This document shows positions 52,669-60,280 of a DNA stretch of 64,000 nucleotides, one piece after another. Within the stretch, counting starts at the first letter, position 1. The number at the start of each line of letters is the position of its first letter. Below the pieces are notes generated by a model, which worked only from the letters and a program-made list of their open reading frames with translations, ran no database searches and had not been told where the DNA came from. The position numbers and the translations under genes are program-made. The stretch comes from JABACD01 sp047639675 (lineage in GTDB: Bacteria > Planctomycetota > UBA1135 > GCA-002686595), in the NCBI GenBank assembly GCA_047639675.1, contig JBLIOI010000003.1, forward strand, positions 1 to 64,000. Direction: 5' to 3'.

Positions 52669-54948
52669 ATGATGCGCGCAACTCAACTTTTATTACTCAC
52701 TTGCCTCGTCGCATGCGACGGGGCGAGTTCACCTTCGGAGCTTAGCGCTTCAGGGAATCCAGGCTCCCCCCAGTTCGTTTCCAGCCAAAGCTGTGCAGAA
52801 TGCCACGCGGATCAGTTCGGCCGTTGGCGCGGATCGCATCACGATCTCGCCATGCAGGAAGTGGGTGCGGAAACCGTTCTCGGCGACTTTGCTGATGTCA
52901 CCTTTGAAGAAGGAAAGCGGACGGCCCACTTCTTTCGCAAGGGCGCAGAGTACTGGGTGAAGACTGAGGGTCCCGATGGAGAACCGAACGACTTCAAAGT
53001 GGTCTACACCTTCGGCGCGGATCCACTTCAACAGTACCTGGTCGAGTTCCCTGGCGGTCGCTACCAATGTCTCGACATCGCCTGGGACATCAATCAAAAG
53101 CGCTGGTTCGATCTCTTCCCCGAAACTGATGTCGCGCCGGACGATGAGTATCACTGGACTGGGCGCTTTCAGAGTTGGAACTTGCAGTGCGCCGATTGCC
53201 ACTCCACGTTCTTCGAGAAGAACTACGACATCGCTACAGACACCTACTCCAGTACCTGGAAGGAAATCAACGTAGGCTGCGAGTCTTGTCACGGACCCGC
53301 CAGCGGGCACGTCGACCTAGCGCGCGAATGGGCCGCGAGCGACGGCCGGCCCGACTACAGCGACTCTGGGCTTGTGGTTGACTTGAAGAAGGCCGACCCC
53401 GCTGGGGTCCTGAATTCTTGCGCAGCCTGTCACTCGCGCCGTACAGCACTGAGCAGCAGTCATGAGATCGGAGCGAGCTTCGAGGATGACTATCGCATCT
53501 CGACGCTGACCCCGGACCTCTACCACCTGGATGGTCAAATTCGCGAAGAGGTCTACGTGATGGGTTCATTCCAGCAAAGCAAGATGCACGAGAAGGGCGT
53601 CAGTTGCATCGATTGCCACGACCCCCACTCTCTCGATCTGTGGTTGCCTGGCGATTCTACCTGTTTGCAGTGCCACTCGGAGCAAGCGCCAACGGATCGC
53701 TTTCCCACCTTGCTACAGAAGGCCTACGCGGATCCCTCGCACCACTTTCATCCGATCGACTCGGAGGGTGCCCGGTGCGTCAACTGCCACATGCCGGAGA
53801 CGACCTACATGGTCATCGATCCGCGGCGTGACCACAGTCTACGAGTGCCGAGACCGGATCTAACGGAGTCAATCGGTACACCCAATGCCTGCAACGGTTG
53901 CCACGAGACTGAAAGCGCAAGTTGGGCGTCGAATAAGATCACCGAGTGGTATGGGAAGGAACCGGCGGCGCATTATGGAACCGCTCTGGCCGCGACAATG
54001 ACGGGCGAACGTTCGGCCATCGAAGCGCTGATGGCCCTGCCCTTTGATAGAGAACAACCAACCATCGTGCGCGCCAGCGCAACGGAACAATTGCCAGCAG
54101 GCACTCAAGTCGCAATGCAAGCCGCCATGGCGCTGCTCGGTGACGAGGGGTCCGGAACCCAACTACGCCTATCCGCCCTCGCCTTGCTGCTCGACGGACC
54201 GCCACAATTGCTCGTCGCCTTGCTCCCCGAGTATCTCGACGATCCGTGCCGAGCAATACGCATTGAGACAGCGCACGTGCTCGCGGGCGAAGCTGAAAAG
54301 CAATTGGATGAAGCCCAAACGAAGCTCTTCGAGGCAGCCTTCGCAGAGTTCGAAGCCGCTCAACTCGCCAACGCTGACTCCCCTTTCGCTCACCTGAATT
54401 TGGGTGTGATCCACGAACGGCGTGGGAAGAAGTCATTTGCCAGAGCTGCGTACAAGAAGGCTCTAACCCTCGATTCAGGCTTCTTGCCTGCTGTCTTTAA
54501 TTTGGCCAGCCTGTTGAGTACGGAAGGGAAAGCCGCCGAAGCAGAAGCGCTCCTGCGTAAAGCAATCGCCCAGTTCCCCGAGGAAGGCGAGCTGAACTAC
54601 TCGCTCGGCCTGCTCCTCGCTGGCACGGGTCAGCTCGAAGCGAGCACTGAGGCCTTGGCAAAGGCCGCTAGGTTCATGCCCAATCGTCCACGTGTGCAAT
54701 ACAACCTTGGCCTGGCTTACTCGCAACTCGGTCGAAACTCGGAAGCCGAGATCGCCCTAATCACTGCATCCAAGCTCCAACCCGACGAGCCTGACTTCAT
54801 CTACGCGCTTAGCACTTTCTACCTCGGCATCGATGACTTCGAACAAGCTCTAGATGCCGCCAACCGCCTAATCGTAGCTGTGCCCGAATCTCCGGGTCCC
54901 AAACAGCTACGAGAAGAAATCCTGAAGCGCTTGAACGAGAAGCGCTGA
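52669..54948 (+). CDS. Octahaem c-type cytochrome lipoprotein with HEAT-like and TPR domains
   Basis: 759 aa with a good lipobox (LVA-C16). Eight CXXCH haem-binding motifs lie at about residues 42, 174, 204, 251, 313, 332, 370 and 408, in an arrangement like cytochrome c554/NrfA-related families (QSCAECHADQFGRWRGSHHD at the first haem). Residues about 435-560 are helical and HEAT-like, and about 565-755 are TPRs (HLNLGVIHERRGKKSFARAAY, YSLGLLLAGTGQLEASTEAL, YNLGLAYSQLGRNSEAE). The haem part could carry electrons or reduce a nitrogen or sulfur compound, and the TPRs could hold partner proteins. Maturation genes are not in the window. Confidence 0.9.
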   Translation: MMRATQLLLLTCLVACDGASSPSELSASGNPGSPQFVSSQSCAECHADQFGRWRGSHHDLAMQEVGAETVLGDFADVTFEEGKRTAHFFRKGAEYWVKTEGPDGEPNDFKVVYTFGADPLQQYLVEFPGGRYQCLDIAWDINQKRWFDLFPETDVAPDDEYHWTGRFQSWNLQCADCHSTFFEKNYDIATDTYSSTWKEINVGCESCHGPASGHVDLAREWAASDGRPDYSDSGLVVDLKKADPAGVLNSCAACHSRRTALSSSHEIGASFEDDYRISTLTPDLYHLDGQIREEVYVMGSFQQSKMHEKGVSCIDCHDPHSLDLWLPGDSTCLQCHSEQAPTDRFPTLLQKAYADPSHHFHPIDSEGARCVNCHMPETTYMVIDPRRDHSLRVPRPDLTESIGTPNACNGCHETESASWASNKITEWYGKEPAAHYGTALAATMTGERSAIEALMALPFDREQPTIVRASATEQLPAGTQVAMQAAMALLGDEGSGTQLRLSALALLLDGPPQLLVALLPEYLDDPCRAIRIETAHVLAGEAEKQLDEAQTKLFEAAFAEFEAAQLANADSPFAHLNLGVIHERRGKKSFARAAYKKALTLDSGFLPAVFNLASLLSTEGKAAEAEALLRKAIAQFPEEGELNYSLGLLLAGTGQLEASTEALAKAARFMPNRPRVQYNLGLAYSQLGRNSEAEIALITASKLQPDEPDFIYALSTFYLGIDDFEQALDAANRLIVAVPESPGPKQLREEILKRLNEKR

Positions 54949-54972
54949 TCACACGAAGACCTGGGCCTGTGG

Positions 54973-55131
54973 ATGAGAGAGAATCACATCGTGGTGCTTT
55001 CCCCGAGAAACGAAGCTGAGCTAGCAGAGTTCAACGAAGAGTACCGCGTGAAGATCGACACGACATTGAGAGAAGCAGCGAAAGGGTCCTTGGATGTCTA
55101 TCACTTGAGTTCTGAGCAACATCAGCCTTAG
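54973..55131 (+). CDS. Possible 52-aa hypothetical protein
   Basis: ATG at 54973 to TAG at 55129-55131. The product begins MRENHIVVLSPRNEAELAEF and is charged and soluble with no known domain. Its codon use looks like the neighbours, but it has no Shine-Dalgarno and may be a remnant of a larger gene. Weak call. Confidence 0.25.
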   Translation: MRENHIVVLSPRNEAELAEFNEEYRVKIDTTLREAAKGSLDVYHLSSEQHQP

Positions 55132-55152
55132 GGTGCGAAGAAAAACCACAGC

Positions 55153-55263
55153 ATGAACCCGGACAACAACGCAATGCCGGAACGGATCGGCGACTATCGC
55201 ATCACCGGCGAGCTTGGTCACATCAAGTACCGCCAAGTTGGCGACCTTGCGAGCGCTACTTAG
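55153..55263 (+). pseudogene. Remnant of a Ser/Thr protein kinase start
   Basis: A 36-codon ORF reads MNPDNNAMPERIGDYRITGELG before losing similarity (HIKYRQVG...) and stopping. RIGDYRI-GELG is the standard first beta-strand of Hanks-type kinases such as PknB, normally followed by GRGGMGVVY. The break comes exactly at the Gly-rich loop, so this looks like a deletion derivative, not a functional protein. Confidence 0.5.
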
Positions 55264-55315
55264 CGATGGGGTGTTCGCGCGATCGTTTTTCGCCCAGCCC
55301 TCCTACCCCATCGCT
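55262..55315. repeat. 11-bp inverted repeat with 32-nt spacer
   Basis: AGCGATGGGGT (55262-55272) and its exact complement (55305-55315). The left arm begins at the stop codon of the kinase remnant. Confidence 0.7.
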
Positions 55316-55320
55316 CGCCC

Positions 55321-55355
55321 CGCCTCAGCCCCCGGCAAGGAAGAAGACTGAGGCG
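55321..55355. terminator. 8-bp inverted repeat just downstream of the oxidase gene
   Basis: CGCCTCAG (55321-55328) pairs perfectly with 55348-55355 across 19 nt. It lies 11 bp past the stop of the minus-strand oxidase gene and may act in termination, although no T run follows. Confidence 0.35.
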
Positions 55356-55365
55356 CGGACCTGCG

Positions 55366-56115
55366 CTACGAATAGAGGAGCTGGGAGTAAGTCAGTTCCT
55401 GATCACACTCCGTGTTGACCAAAGGCTCTAGTCCTTCCTGCGCTGCCGCCTCGAAAGCCGCCTCGATCATGTTGGCGTATAACCGCCCGGTGACACGCAT
55501 AGCCGCCGCCACAACGGCGAGTTCCTTTTCAGTCGGCACCAGCTCACGCAAGTAGCTTTCCATCAGTTTGTTGTGCGCTACATCGATCGCCACGTGATCG
55601 GCGATGAACGAGCGTGCACCCGCAGGTACCCCCATCTTGTCGAGTGCGCCTTGCGCGTCAGCCCCGATCGAGGTCGGCATGAACTCGAGGAAGTACACAC
55701 AACCTAGGTATCCAACAGGATCCAGGTACTGCATCTGATAGTAGGCGAAGGCGATCAGGGCTGAAGTCTCAGGCAAGGGCTGTTCACTGGGAATCTGGTC
55801 CACTAAGTTGGACATCGGAATCTCTAGATTCTTCAAGTCGTTCAGCGCTAGCATGTCGTGGCTTAGTTCCGACACTGCGTGCTTCAGGAAGGCCTTGATG
55901 CACTTCCTTTGAGATCCGCGGAAGTAAGCGGTGGCATGCGCTTGTGCCTGGGGATTTTCTCGTGTTTGGTGAAACACCTGACGCATGTAGGAGCCGTATT
56001 CGGCGAGCGAAGCATTCCCAGTGACGAAGCGTGCCACGGCCGGGCGCGCCAGGAAGGCGTCGAAGGCGAGCTTGAACTCGGCGTTCATTCTGCTGACGGG
56101 ATCGAAGGAATTCAT
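55366..56115 (-). CDS. Haem-oxygenase-fold iron-dependent oxidase (iron-containing redox enzyme family)
   Basis: 249 aa, all-helical. It resembles the 'iron-containing redox enzyme'/Haem_oxygenas_2 group, which includes diiron oxidases such as UndA and CADD. Candidate metal ligands are His49/Glu53 in VFHQTREN, Glu83/His86/Asp87 in SELSHDML, Glu144 in YFLEFMP, and Asp173/His174 and Asp178/His181 in ADHVAIDVAHNKLM. Which six actually bind iron cannot be decided by eye. The start overlaps the stop of the upstream acyltransferase gene (ATGA), so the two are translationally coupled and probably act on one substrate. The reaction is unknown. Confidence 0.75.
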   Translation of the reverse strand: MNSFDPVSRMNAEFKLAFDAFLARPAVARFVTGNASLAEYGSYMRQVFHQTRENPQAQAHATAYFRGSQRKCIKAFLKHAVSELSHDMLALNDLKNLEIPMSNLVDQIPSEQPLPETSALIAFAYYQMQYLDPVGYLGCVYFLEFMPTSIGADAQGALDKMGVPAGARSFIADHVAIDVAHNKLMESYLRELVPTEKELAVVAAAMRVTGRLYANMIEAAFEAAAQEGLEPLVNTECDQELTYSQLLYS

Positions 56116-56693
56116 GCGGCGAGTTTTTCTTTGAGGGTGGAAAGGAAGGGTGAGCCCACTGACGCAAGGTGTTCAGTGTCGTGCAGGTCAAGGCGAAGCA
56201 AAGTCGCCAAGCCATACTCGGGATGCACAAGATCTGAGCGGAGAACCCGATATCCGAGACGGTCAAAGAACGGCAGGGTGTGATCCCGCGAGTCAATGAA
56301 GTCCATTTGGACCCCACGCTCCAAACCCAACCGAAAGGTGAGCTGCGAAAGGCGCATCGCACACGCCCCACCACGACGGTCAGGCTCCACCATCAACTTG
56401 GTAGTGATGGAAATTTGCTGGCGTTCCTGGGCCGAAAGTTGGTCGAGTCCATAGAGGGAGTCGTAATTCCCCAAGGGGCCATCAGCCAACAAGTTGGAGC
56501 GCAGCGTCCCGATAACCCGCCCCCGGTCAAACGCGGCAAAGACCATTCCATGATCGTCAAGTGGTTCGCGCACTTGGCGCCTTTGATGGTCCGCGTTAAT
56601 CTGCGTACGGCCCTCAAGCCCGACGTAGATTCGATAGCGGAACTCATAAACGGCTTGCCTTTCTGATGGCGCAGTTGCGAGACGGACTTCCAT
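56112..56693 (-). CDS. GNAT-fold acyltransferase, N-acyl-amino-acid-synthase (FeeM)-like
   Basis: 193 aa. It starts RLATAPSERQAVYEFRYRIYV, the usual opening of FeeM- and autoinducer-synthase-like acyltransferases, followed by LDDHGMVFAAFDRGRVIGTLRSNL, the acceptor-strand ITTKLMVEPDRRG with the acyl-donor-binding region, and FIDSRDHTLPFFDRLGYRV. FeeM joins long acyl chains from acyl-ACP to amino acids. AGAGG lies 8 nt before the ATG, and a TAGCAT -10-like box lies 17 nt before it. It overlaps the oxidase gene by 4 bp. A simple acetyltransferase is the alternative reading. Confidence 0.7.
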   Translation of the reverse strand: MEVRLATAPSERQAVYEFRYRIYVGLEGRTQINADHQRRQVREPLDDHGMVFAAFDRGRVIGTLRSNLLADGPLGNYDSLYGLDQLSAQERQQISITTKLMVEPDRRGGACAMRLSQLTFRLGLERGVQMDFIDSRDHTLPFFDRLGYRVLRSDLVHPEYGLATLLRLDLHDTEHLASVGSPFLSTLKEKLAA

Positions 56694-56897
56694 GGGGATA
56701 CCTCTTGTTGAATGCTACAGTGCGAATCTCGGGCCGCCCTTTTCATGGGGAGCGGCGCGTCTTCACTACTGGAAGCGGAGGCATATCGAGGCGCGGACAC
56801 GAAACCCTGCGATTCTTTTCCGGGCGCAGATTATCTATCAGGGCGCAAATAAGTTCGCCCTCTCGACCGCGCTAGAGGCTCTCTTCTTGGCCTGAGA

Positions 56898-58448
56898 TCA
56901 GCCACGTACCGCTAGGTAGCGCTCAATTCGCGACAACATGAAGTCCGCGAAGAGGGCCAGGATCGCTGCCGGTACGGCGCCCGACAAGATGAGCCGGGAG
57001 TCGTTCAGGTAGAGGCCTGTAACAATGGGCTCGCCCAATCCGCCGGCGCCAATGAATGCCGCGAGAGTAGCGACACCGATGCTGATGACCGTTGCCGTTC
57101 GAATGCCTGCCATGATGGTGCGCGTGGCTAGTGGAAGCTGAATCTTGAGGAGGACTTGCAGCCTTGACAGGCCCATACCCTTCGCGGCGTCGACGAGGTC
57201 AGGATCAACTGCTTCGATACCAGCGCAGGTGTTGCGCAGGATTGGGAGTATGGCATAGAGGAAGAGTGCAACAATTGCTGAACGCACCGAGAGGCCAAGT
57301 CCAGGCACAGCGATCATCATGGCCAGAAGCGCAAGGCTCGGAACGGTCTGCATAATGCTCGCGAGCCCCAGGCTCAGGCGCCGCGCGACGGAGTTCGTCG
57401 TGATCCAGATCCCCAAAGGGATTGCAAAGAGGGCGGCGAGCAATACAGAAATAATTGTGAGTTGGAGGTGCTCAACAACCAAGCGCAAGGTCTCACTCCA
57501 TCGACTTGCGAAGTAGCCAACTAGACTCTGCTCAACCGTACCCTGCGACTCAAGCGACTTTGCAATCAGGCCCTTCGAGTTGAGAAAGTCGCGCGCGACA
57601 TCTCGGAATTCACGTCGGTCGACTTCAACCTCATAGTTCAGCGTCGTCATCTCTTCGTCGGAAATTTGAAAGGCAGCGCGCTGCAGTGTGGCGCGTAATT
57701 TCGGATAGCGCGAGAGCGCCTCAGCACGCACGATTGGCGCTGCATTGTACGGGGGAAAGAAGCCGCGATCATCAGCGAGGACCGTCAAGGAATAGCGCAA
57801 GAGCTTGCCATCCGTCGAATAAGCGTCGATCAGGTCAATCTCGCCTGCAGCCATCGCCTCGTAGGCGAGGCCGTGTTCCATACCATTGACCTTGCCCAGC
57901 TTGAGGCCATAGAAAGGAGACAGCCCTGCGTAGCCATCGCTACGCTCAACAAATTCATGGCTGAAACCGGCCCGCAACTTGCTGGCATGCGGGATCAAAT
58001 CGGAGATAGATCGCACGCCAAGTTCAGTTGCACGCTCGGCGTTCATGGCCAAGGCGTAGGTGTTGTTCAAGCCAAAGGGTTGCAACCATTCGATGCCATA
58101 GCGCGAACGAAACTCTTCTTCGACTTGCAAGAAGGTCGAAAGTGAGTCGCCTATTCCGCCCTCTCTCTTCAAGATCGCAGACCAGCCCGTGCCTGTGTAT
58201 TCAGGATAGACGTCGATCTCGCCTGCTTCGAGGGCCGCGAAACAAACCAAGGTCCCACCGAGTCCACTGCGATGCTCAACTTCCAACGCCGTGTGTTCCT
58301 CGATCAGTAGCGCCATTAACTCCCCGAGGATGCGTGACTCGGTGAAGTTCTTGCTGCCAATAACTACTTGCTCTTGCGCACGCCCTGCGCCTGCCAAAAG
58401 AAACGCCAGGACGAGCACCAAGACACGGCAAAACTTATTGCGCAGCAT
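56898..58448 (-). CDS. Opu-type ABC importer: substrate-binding protein fused to permease
   Basis: 516 aa from the ATG at 58448, which overlaps the ATPase gene by 14 bp. The longer ORF to 58532 lies inside that gene. A signal peptide (VLVLVLAFLLAGAGRA) is followed by an OpuAC/OpuBC-type binding domain (about 25-290): GSKNFTESRILGELMALLIE, HRSGLGGT, IDVYPEYTGTGW, IDLIDAYSTDGKL. A permease domain (about 315-516) follows with EAA motif AAKGMGLSRLQVLLKIQLPLA and GAGGLGEPIVTGL. In most fused QAT-family proteins the permease comes first; here the order is reversed. The substrate is probably a quaternary amine or similar compound, unproven. Confidence 0.88.
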   Translation of the reverse strand: MLRNKFCRVLVLVLAFLLAGAGRAQEQVVIGSKNFTESRILGELMALLIEEHTALEVEHRSGLGGTLVCFAALEAGEIDVYPEYTGTGWSAILKREGGIGDSLSTFLQVEEEFRSRYGIEWLQPFGLNNTYALAMNAERATELGVRSISDLIPHASKLRAGFSHEFVERSDGYAGLSPFYGLKLGKVNGMEHGLAYEAMAAGEIDLIDAYSTDGKLLRYSLTVLADDRGFFPPYNAAPIVRAEALSRYPKLRATLQRAAFQISDEEMTTLNYEVEVDRREFRDVARDFLNSKGLIAKSLESQGTVEQSLVGYFASRWSETLRLVVEHLQLTIISVLLAALFAIPLGIWITTNSVARRLSLGLASIMQTVPSLALLAMMIAVPGLGLSVRSAIVALFLYAILPILRNTCAGIEAVDPDLVDAAKGMGLSRLQVLLKIQLPLATRTIMAGIRTATVISIGVATLAAFIGAGGLGEPIVTGLYLNDSRLILSGAVPAAILALFADFMLSRIERYLAVRG

Positions 58449-59184
58449 CTTCCAACTCCAAGTAGCGAGCCACTTCTGGTGATCCGGGATTGGCGGAAAG
58501 TTCCGCCTGTGTCCCGACACACGCCAATTCACCGTCGATCAAGAGCGCTACACGGTCGCCAAGGAGAAAGGCCTCGCGCAGGTTATGAGTAACGAGCAAG
58601 ATCGTTTTCCCCACCGTTCGGCAGAGCTCAAGAAACTCATTCTGTAAGTCCGAACGAGTCATGGGGTCCAAGGCGCTAAAAGGTTCATCCATCAGAAGGA
58701 TCGCTGGATCGAGGGCAAGGGATCGCGCGACTCCCACTCTCTGCCTTTGGCCTCCAGAAAGCTGGCTGGGGAGGCGATCACCAAATTCCTTCGGATCGAG
58801 GCGAACGAGTTCCAGTAATTCATCGACTCGCTCACGAGTCGCTGACGCCGACCATTCTTCTAGACCGCACAAGATTCCCACGTTCTGGCGAACCGTCATG
58901 TGAGGGAAGAGCCCACCGCTTTGGATGACATACCCGATTCTCCTTCGTAGTCGAATCGGATCACCAACCAAGTTGTCCTCACCTTCGACAAGCACGCGCC
59001 CAGAACTCAGCTCTGTCATACGATTGACCAGGCGCAGGGTACTTGTTTTGCCCGAGCCGCTCGGACCGATCAAGCAAACCGTTTCGCCCTTCTCTACCGA
59101 CAGGTTCAGATCGCGCACAGCGACTACCGCCCTACCATCGCCTCCTTCGGCGTAGGTCACACCAGCGTGCTCAAACTCAATCAT
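58435..59184 (-). CDS. Opu/ProV-type ABC transporter ATPase
   Basis: 249 aa from the ATG at 59184, whose A is the last base of the HIT-gene stop. Walker A is GPSGSGKTS (about 37-45), the Q-loop is GYVIQSGGLFPHMTVRQN, the signature LSGGQRQRVGVAR, Walker B ILLMDEPFSALDP, and the H-loop is in VTHNLREAFLLGDR. The IGYVIQ..GLFPH motif is characteristic of OpuCA/ProV-like ATPases. There is no C-terminal CBS pair, so the osmo-sensing module of OpuA/OpuC is missing. Works with the binding protein-permease fusion encoded immediately downstream. Confidence 0.92.
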   Translation of the reverse strand: MIEFEHAGVTYAEGGDGRAVVAVRDLNLSVEKGETVCLIGPSGSGKTSTLRLVNRMTELSSGRVLVEGEDNLVGDPIRLRRRIGYVIQSGGLFPHMTVRQNVGILCGLEEWSASATRERVDELLELVRLDPKEFGDRLPSQLSGGQRQRVGVARSLALDPAILLMDEPFSALDPMTRSDLQNEFLELCRTVGKTILLVTHNLREAFLLGDRVALLIDGELACVGTQAELSANPGSPEVARYLELEDAAQ

Positions 59185-59510
59185 CAAACCTGCGGCTCCC
59201 CAAATGAGATGTGGAAGTGCAGGTGCTTGGAATCTTGATACTCACCGAGATTCGTCAAGACCCGAGCAGCTCCATGCGTCTGCATCACTTCCTTAGCCAC
59301 GGCCCGAACGACGTCGAGCAGCTCGTGCAAGACCGTCACTGCGTTCTCACCGAGATCGACCAAGGAAGGAACATGCTCCTTGGGAATGGCCACGATGTGT
59401 ACCGGCCAAAAGGGCCGCGTATGGTGGAAAGCTAAAACCGTCTCGGTTTCTTTCACCACGTCTACCTTGATCCTTCCGCTCAACACTTCCTCGCAGTAGA
59501 AGTCGTCCAT
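59184..59510 (-). CDS. HIT-family nucleotide-binding protein
   Basis: 108 aa with the histidine triad KHLHFHISFG (H-x-H-x-H) near the C-terminus, and RPFWPVHIVAIPKEHVPSL, the conserved HINT segment. HIT proteins hydrolyse AMP-lysine-like phosphoramidates or act as nucleotide-binding regulators. It is the first gene of the Opu-type transport operon, sharing one base with the ATPase start. Why it is coupled to the importer is not clear. A TATCAT -10-like box ends 6 nt before the ATG. Confidence 0.92.
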   Translation of the reverse strand: MDDFYCEEVLSGRIKVDVVKETETVLAFHHTRPFWPVHIVAIPKEHVPSLVDLGENAVTVLHELLDVVRAVAKEVMQTHGAARVLTNLGEYQDSKHLHFHISFGEPQV

Positions 59511-59516
59511 GGGGAG

Positions 59517-59522
59517 ATGATA
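59517..59522 (-). promoter_or_regulatory. Candidate leaderless -10 box (TATCAT)
   Basis: On the minus strand, one mismatch to TATAAT, ending 6 nt before the HIT ATG. Only CTCCCC lies in between. Confidence 0.4.
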
Positions 59523-59550
59523 GCGTCTGTGCCATGACCTCCAAATCTCA

Positions 59551-60273
59551 ATGAATCAATCAGAAGCTCCTTCCCAAGCGCTTGGCCGGATTTCAGCCCT
59601 CTGGCGCCATCCGGTGAAGTCAATGCTCGGCGGGCCTTGCGACGAGCTTGCACTCAATTCACGCGGAGTGGTCGGCGATCGGCTTTTCGCGGTACGCACC
59701 CCCGAGGGCAAGCTGGGAAGCGGCAAGGACTCCACGCGCTTTCAACGCATCGAAGGCTTGTTTAAATTCAGCTCGAGCTATGACGGGGACGTTCCAATCG
59801 TCACCTTCCCGGGCGCTCGCACGCTGCGCGGCGATGACTCCAGTATGGATGGCCGCCTCGCGCAAGAGTTAGGCCTCCCCGTTTCTCTCGCACGTGAAGA
59901 CGAAGTCGAACACTTGGACGCAGGACCCGTTCACTTGCTCACGACTGCTGCCTTGCGCTGGCTGGGCACGGGGCTGGGCGAGGGTCCAGCGGATGCACGC
60001 CGCTTTCGCCCAAACCTGGTCATTGACGCAGAAGGCGAGTCTCAAGTGGAACGTGAATGGCTCGGCCAGGAATTACGCATCGGCGAAGAAGTCAGGCTGC
60101 GTATCAGCGCCTTCACCGAACGCTGCTGCATGACCGGGATGCCTCAAGCAGACCTGGGCAGTGACGCCCGGGTGCTTAAATATCTCGCTGCTTTTTCCGA
60201 AGCCCAATTCGGCGTCTATGCCGAAGTTATCCAAGCTGGAACGATCCGTGTCGGCGACACCGTCCGGCATTAG
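59551..60273 (+). CDS. MOSC domain protein
   Basis: 240 aa. The N-terminal MOSC_N beta-barrel part (ISALWRHPVKSMLGG, GVVGDRLFAV) and the MOSC domain (DARRFRPNLVID, then TERCCMTGMPQADLG with the conserved Cys pair) are both present. Homologues such as YcbX and mARC bind a molybdenum cofactor and reduce N-hydroxylated compounds. No fused ferredoxin domain is present, so an external electron donor is needed; the stand-alone 2Fe-2S ferredoxin encoded 2 kb away is a possible but unproven partner. Converges with the HEAT-repeat gene, 7 bp apart. Confidence 0.88.
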   Translation: MNQSEAPSQALGRISALWRHPVKSMLGGPCDELALNSRGVVGDRLFAVRTPEGKLGSGKDSTRFQRIEGLFKFSSSYDGDVPIVTFPGARTLRGDDSSMDGRLAQELGLPVSLAREDEVEHLDAGPVHLLTTAALRWLGTGLGEGPADARRFRPNLVIDAEGESQVEREWLGQELRIGEEVRLRISAFTERCCMTGMPQADLGSDARVLKYLAAFSEAQFGVYAEVIQAGTIRVGDTVRH

Positions 60274-60280
60274 GCAGAGC

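Larger units (their letters stand above)
54949..55365. other. 417-bp region with two tiny ORFs and inverted repeats
   Basis: No intact gene of recognised family. It contains a 52-codon ORF (54973-55131), a kinase-like remnant (55153-55263) and two perfect inverted repeats (55262-55315 and 55321-55355). It looks like the residue of a lost gene. Confidence 0.6.

Noticed and set aside
55021..55236. 71-codon minus-strand ORF opposite the kinase remnant
   Set aside because: Compositionally a mirror of the plus-strand frames, with no start signal and no recognised domain.
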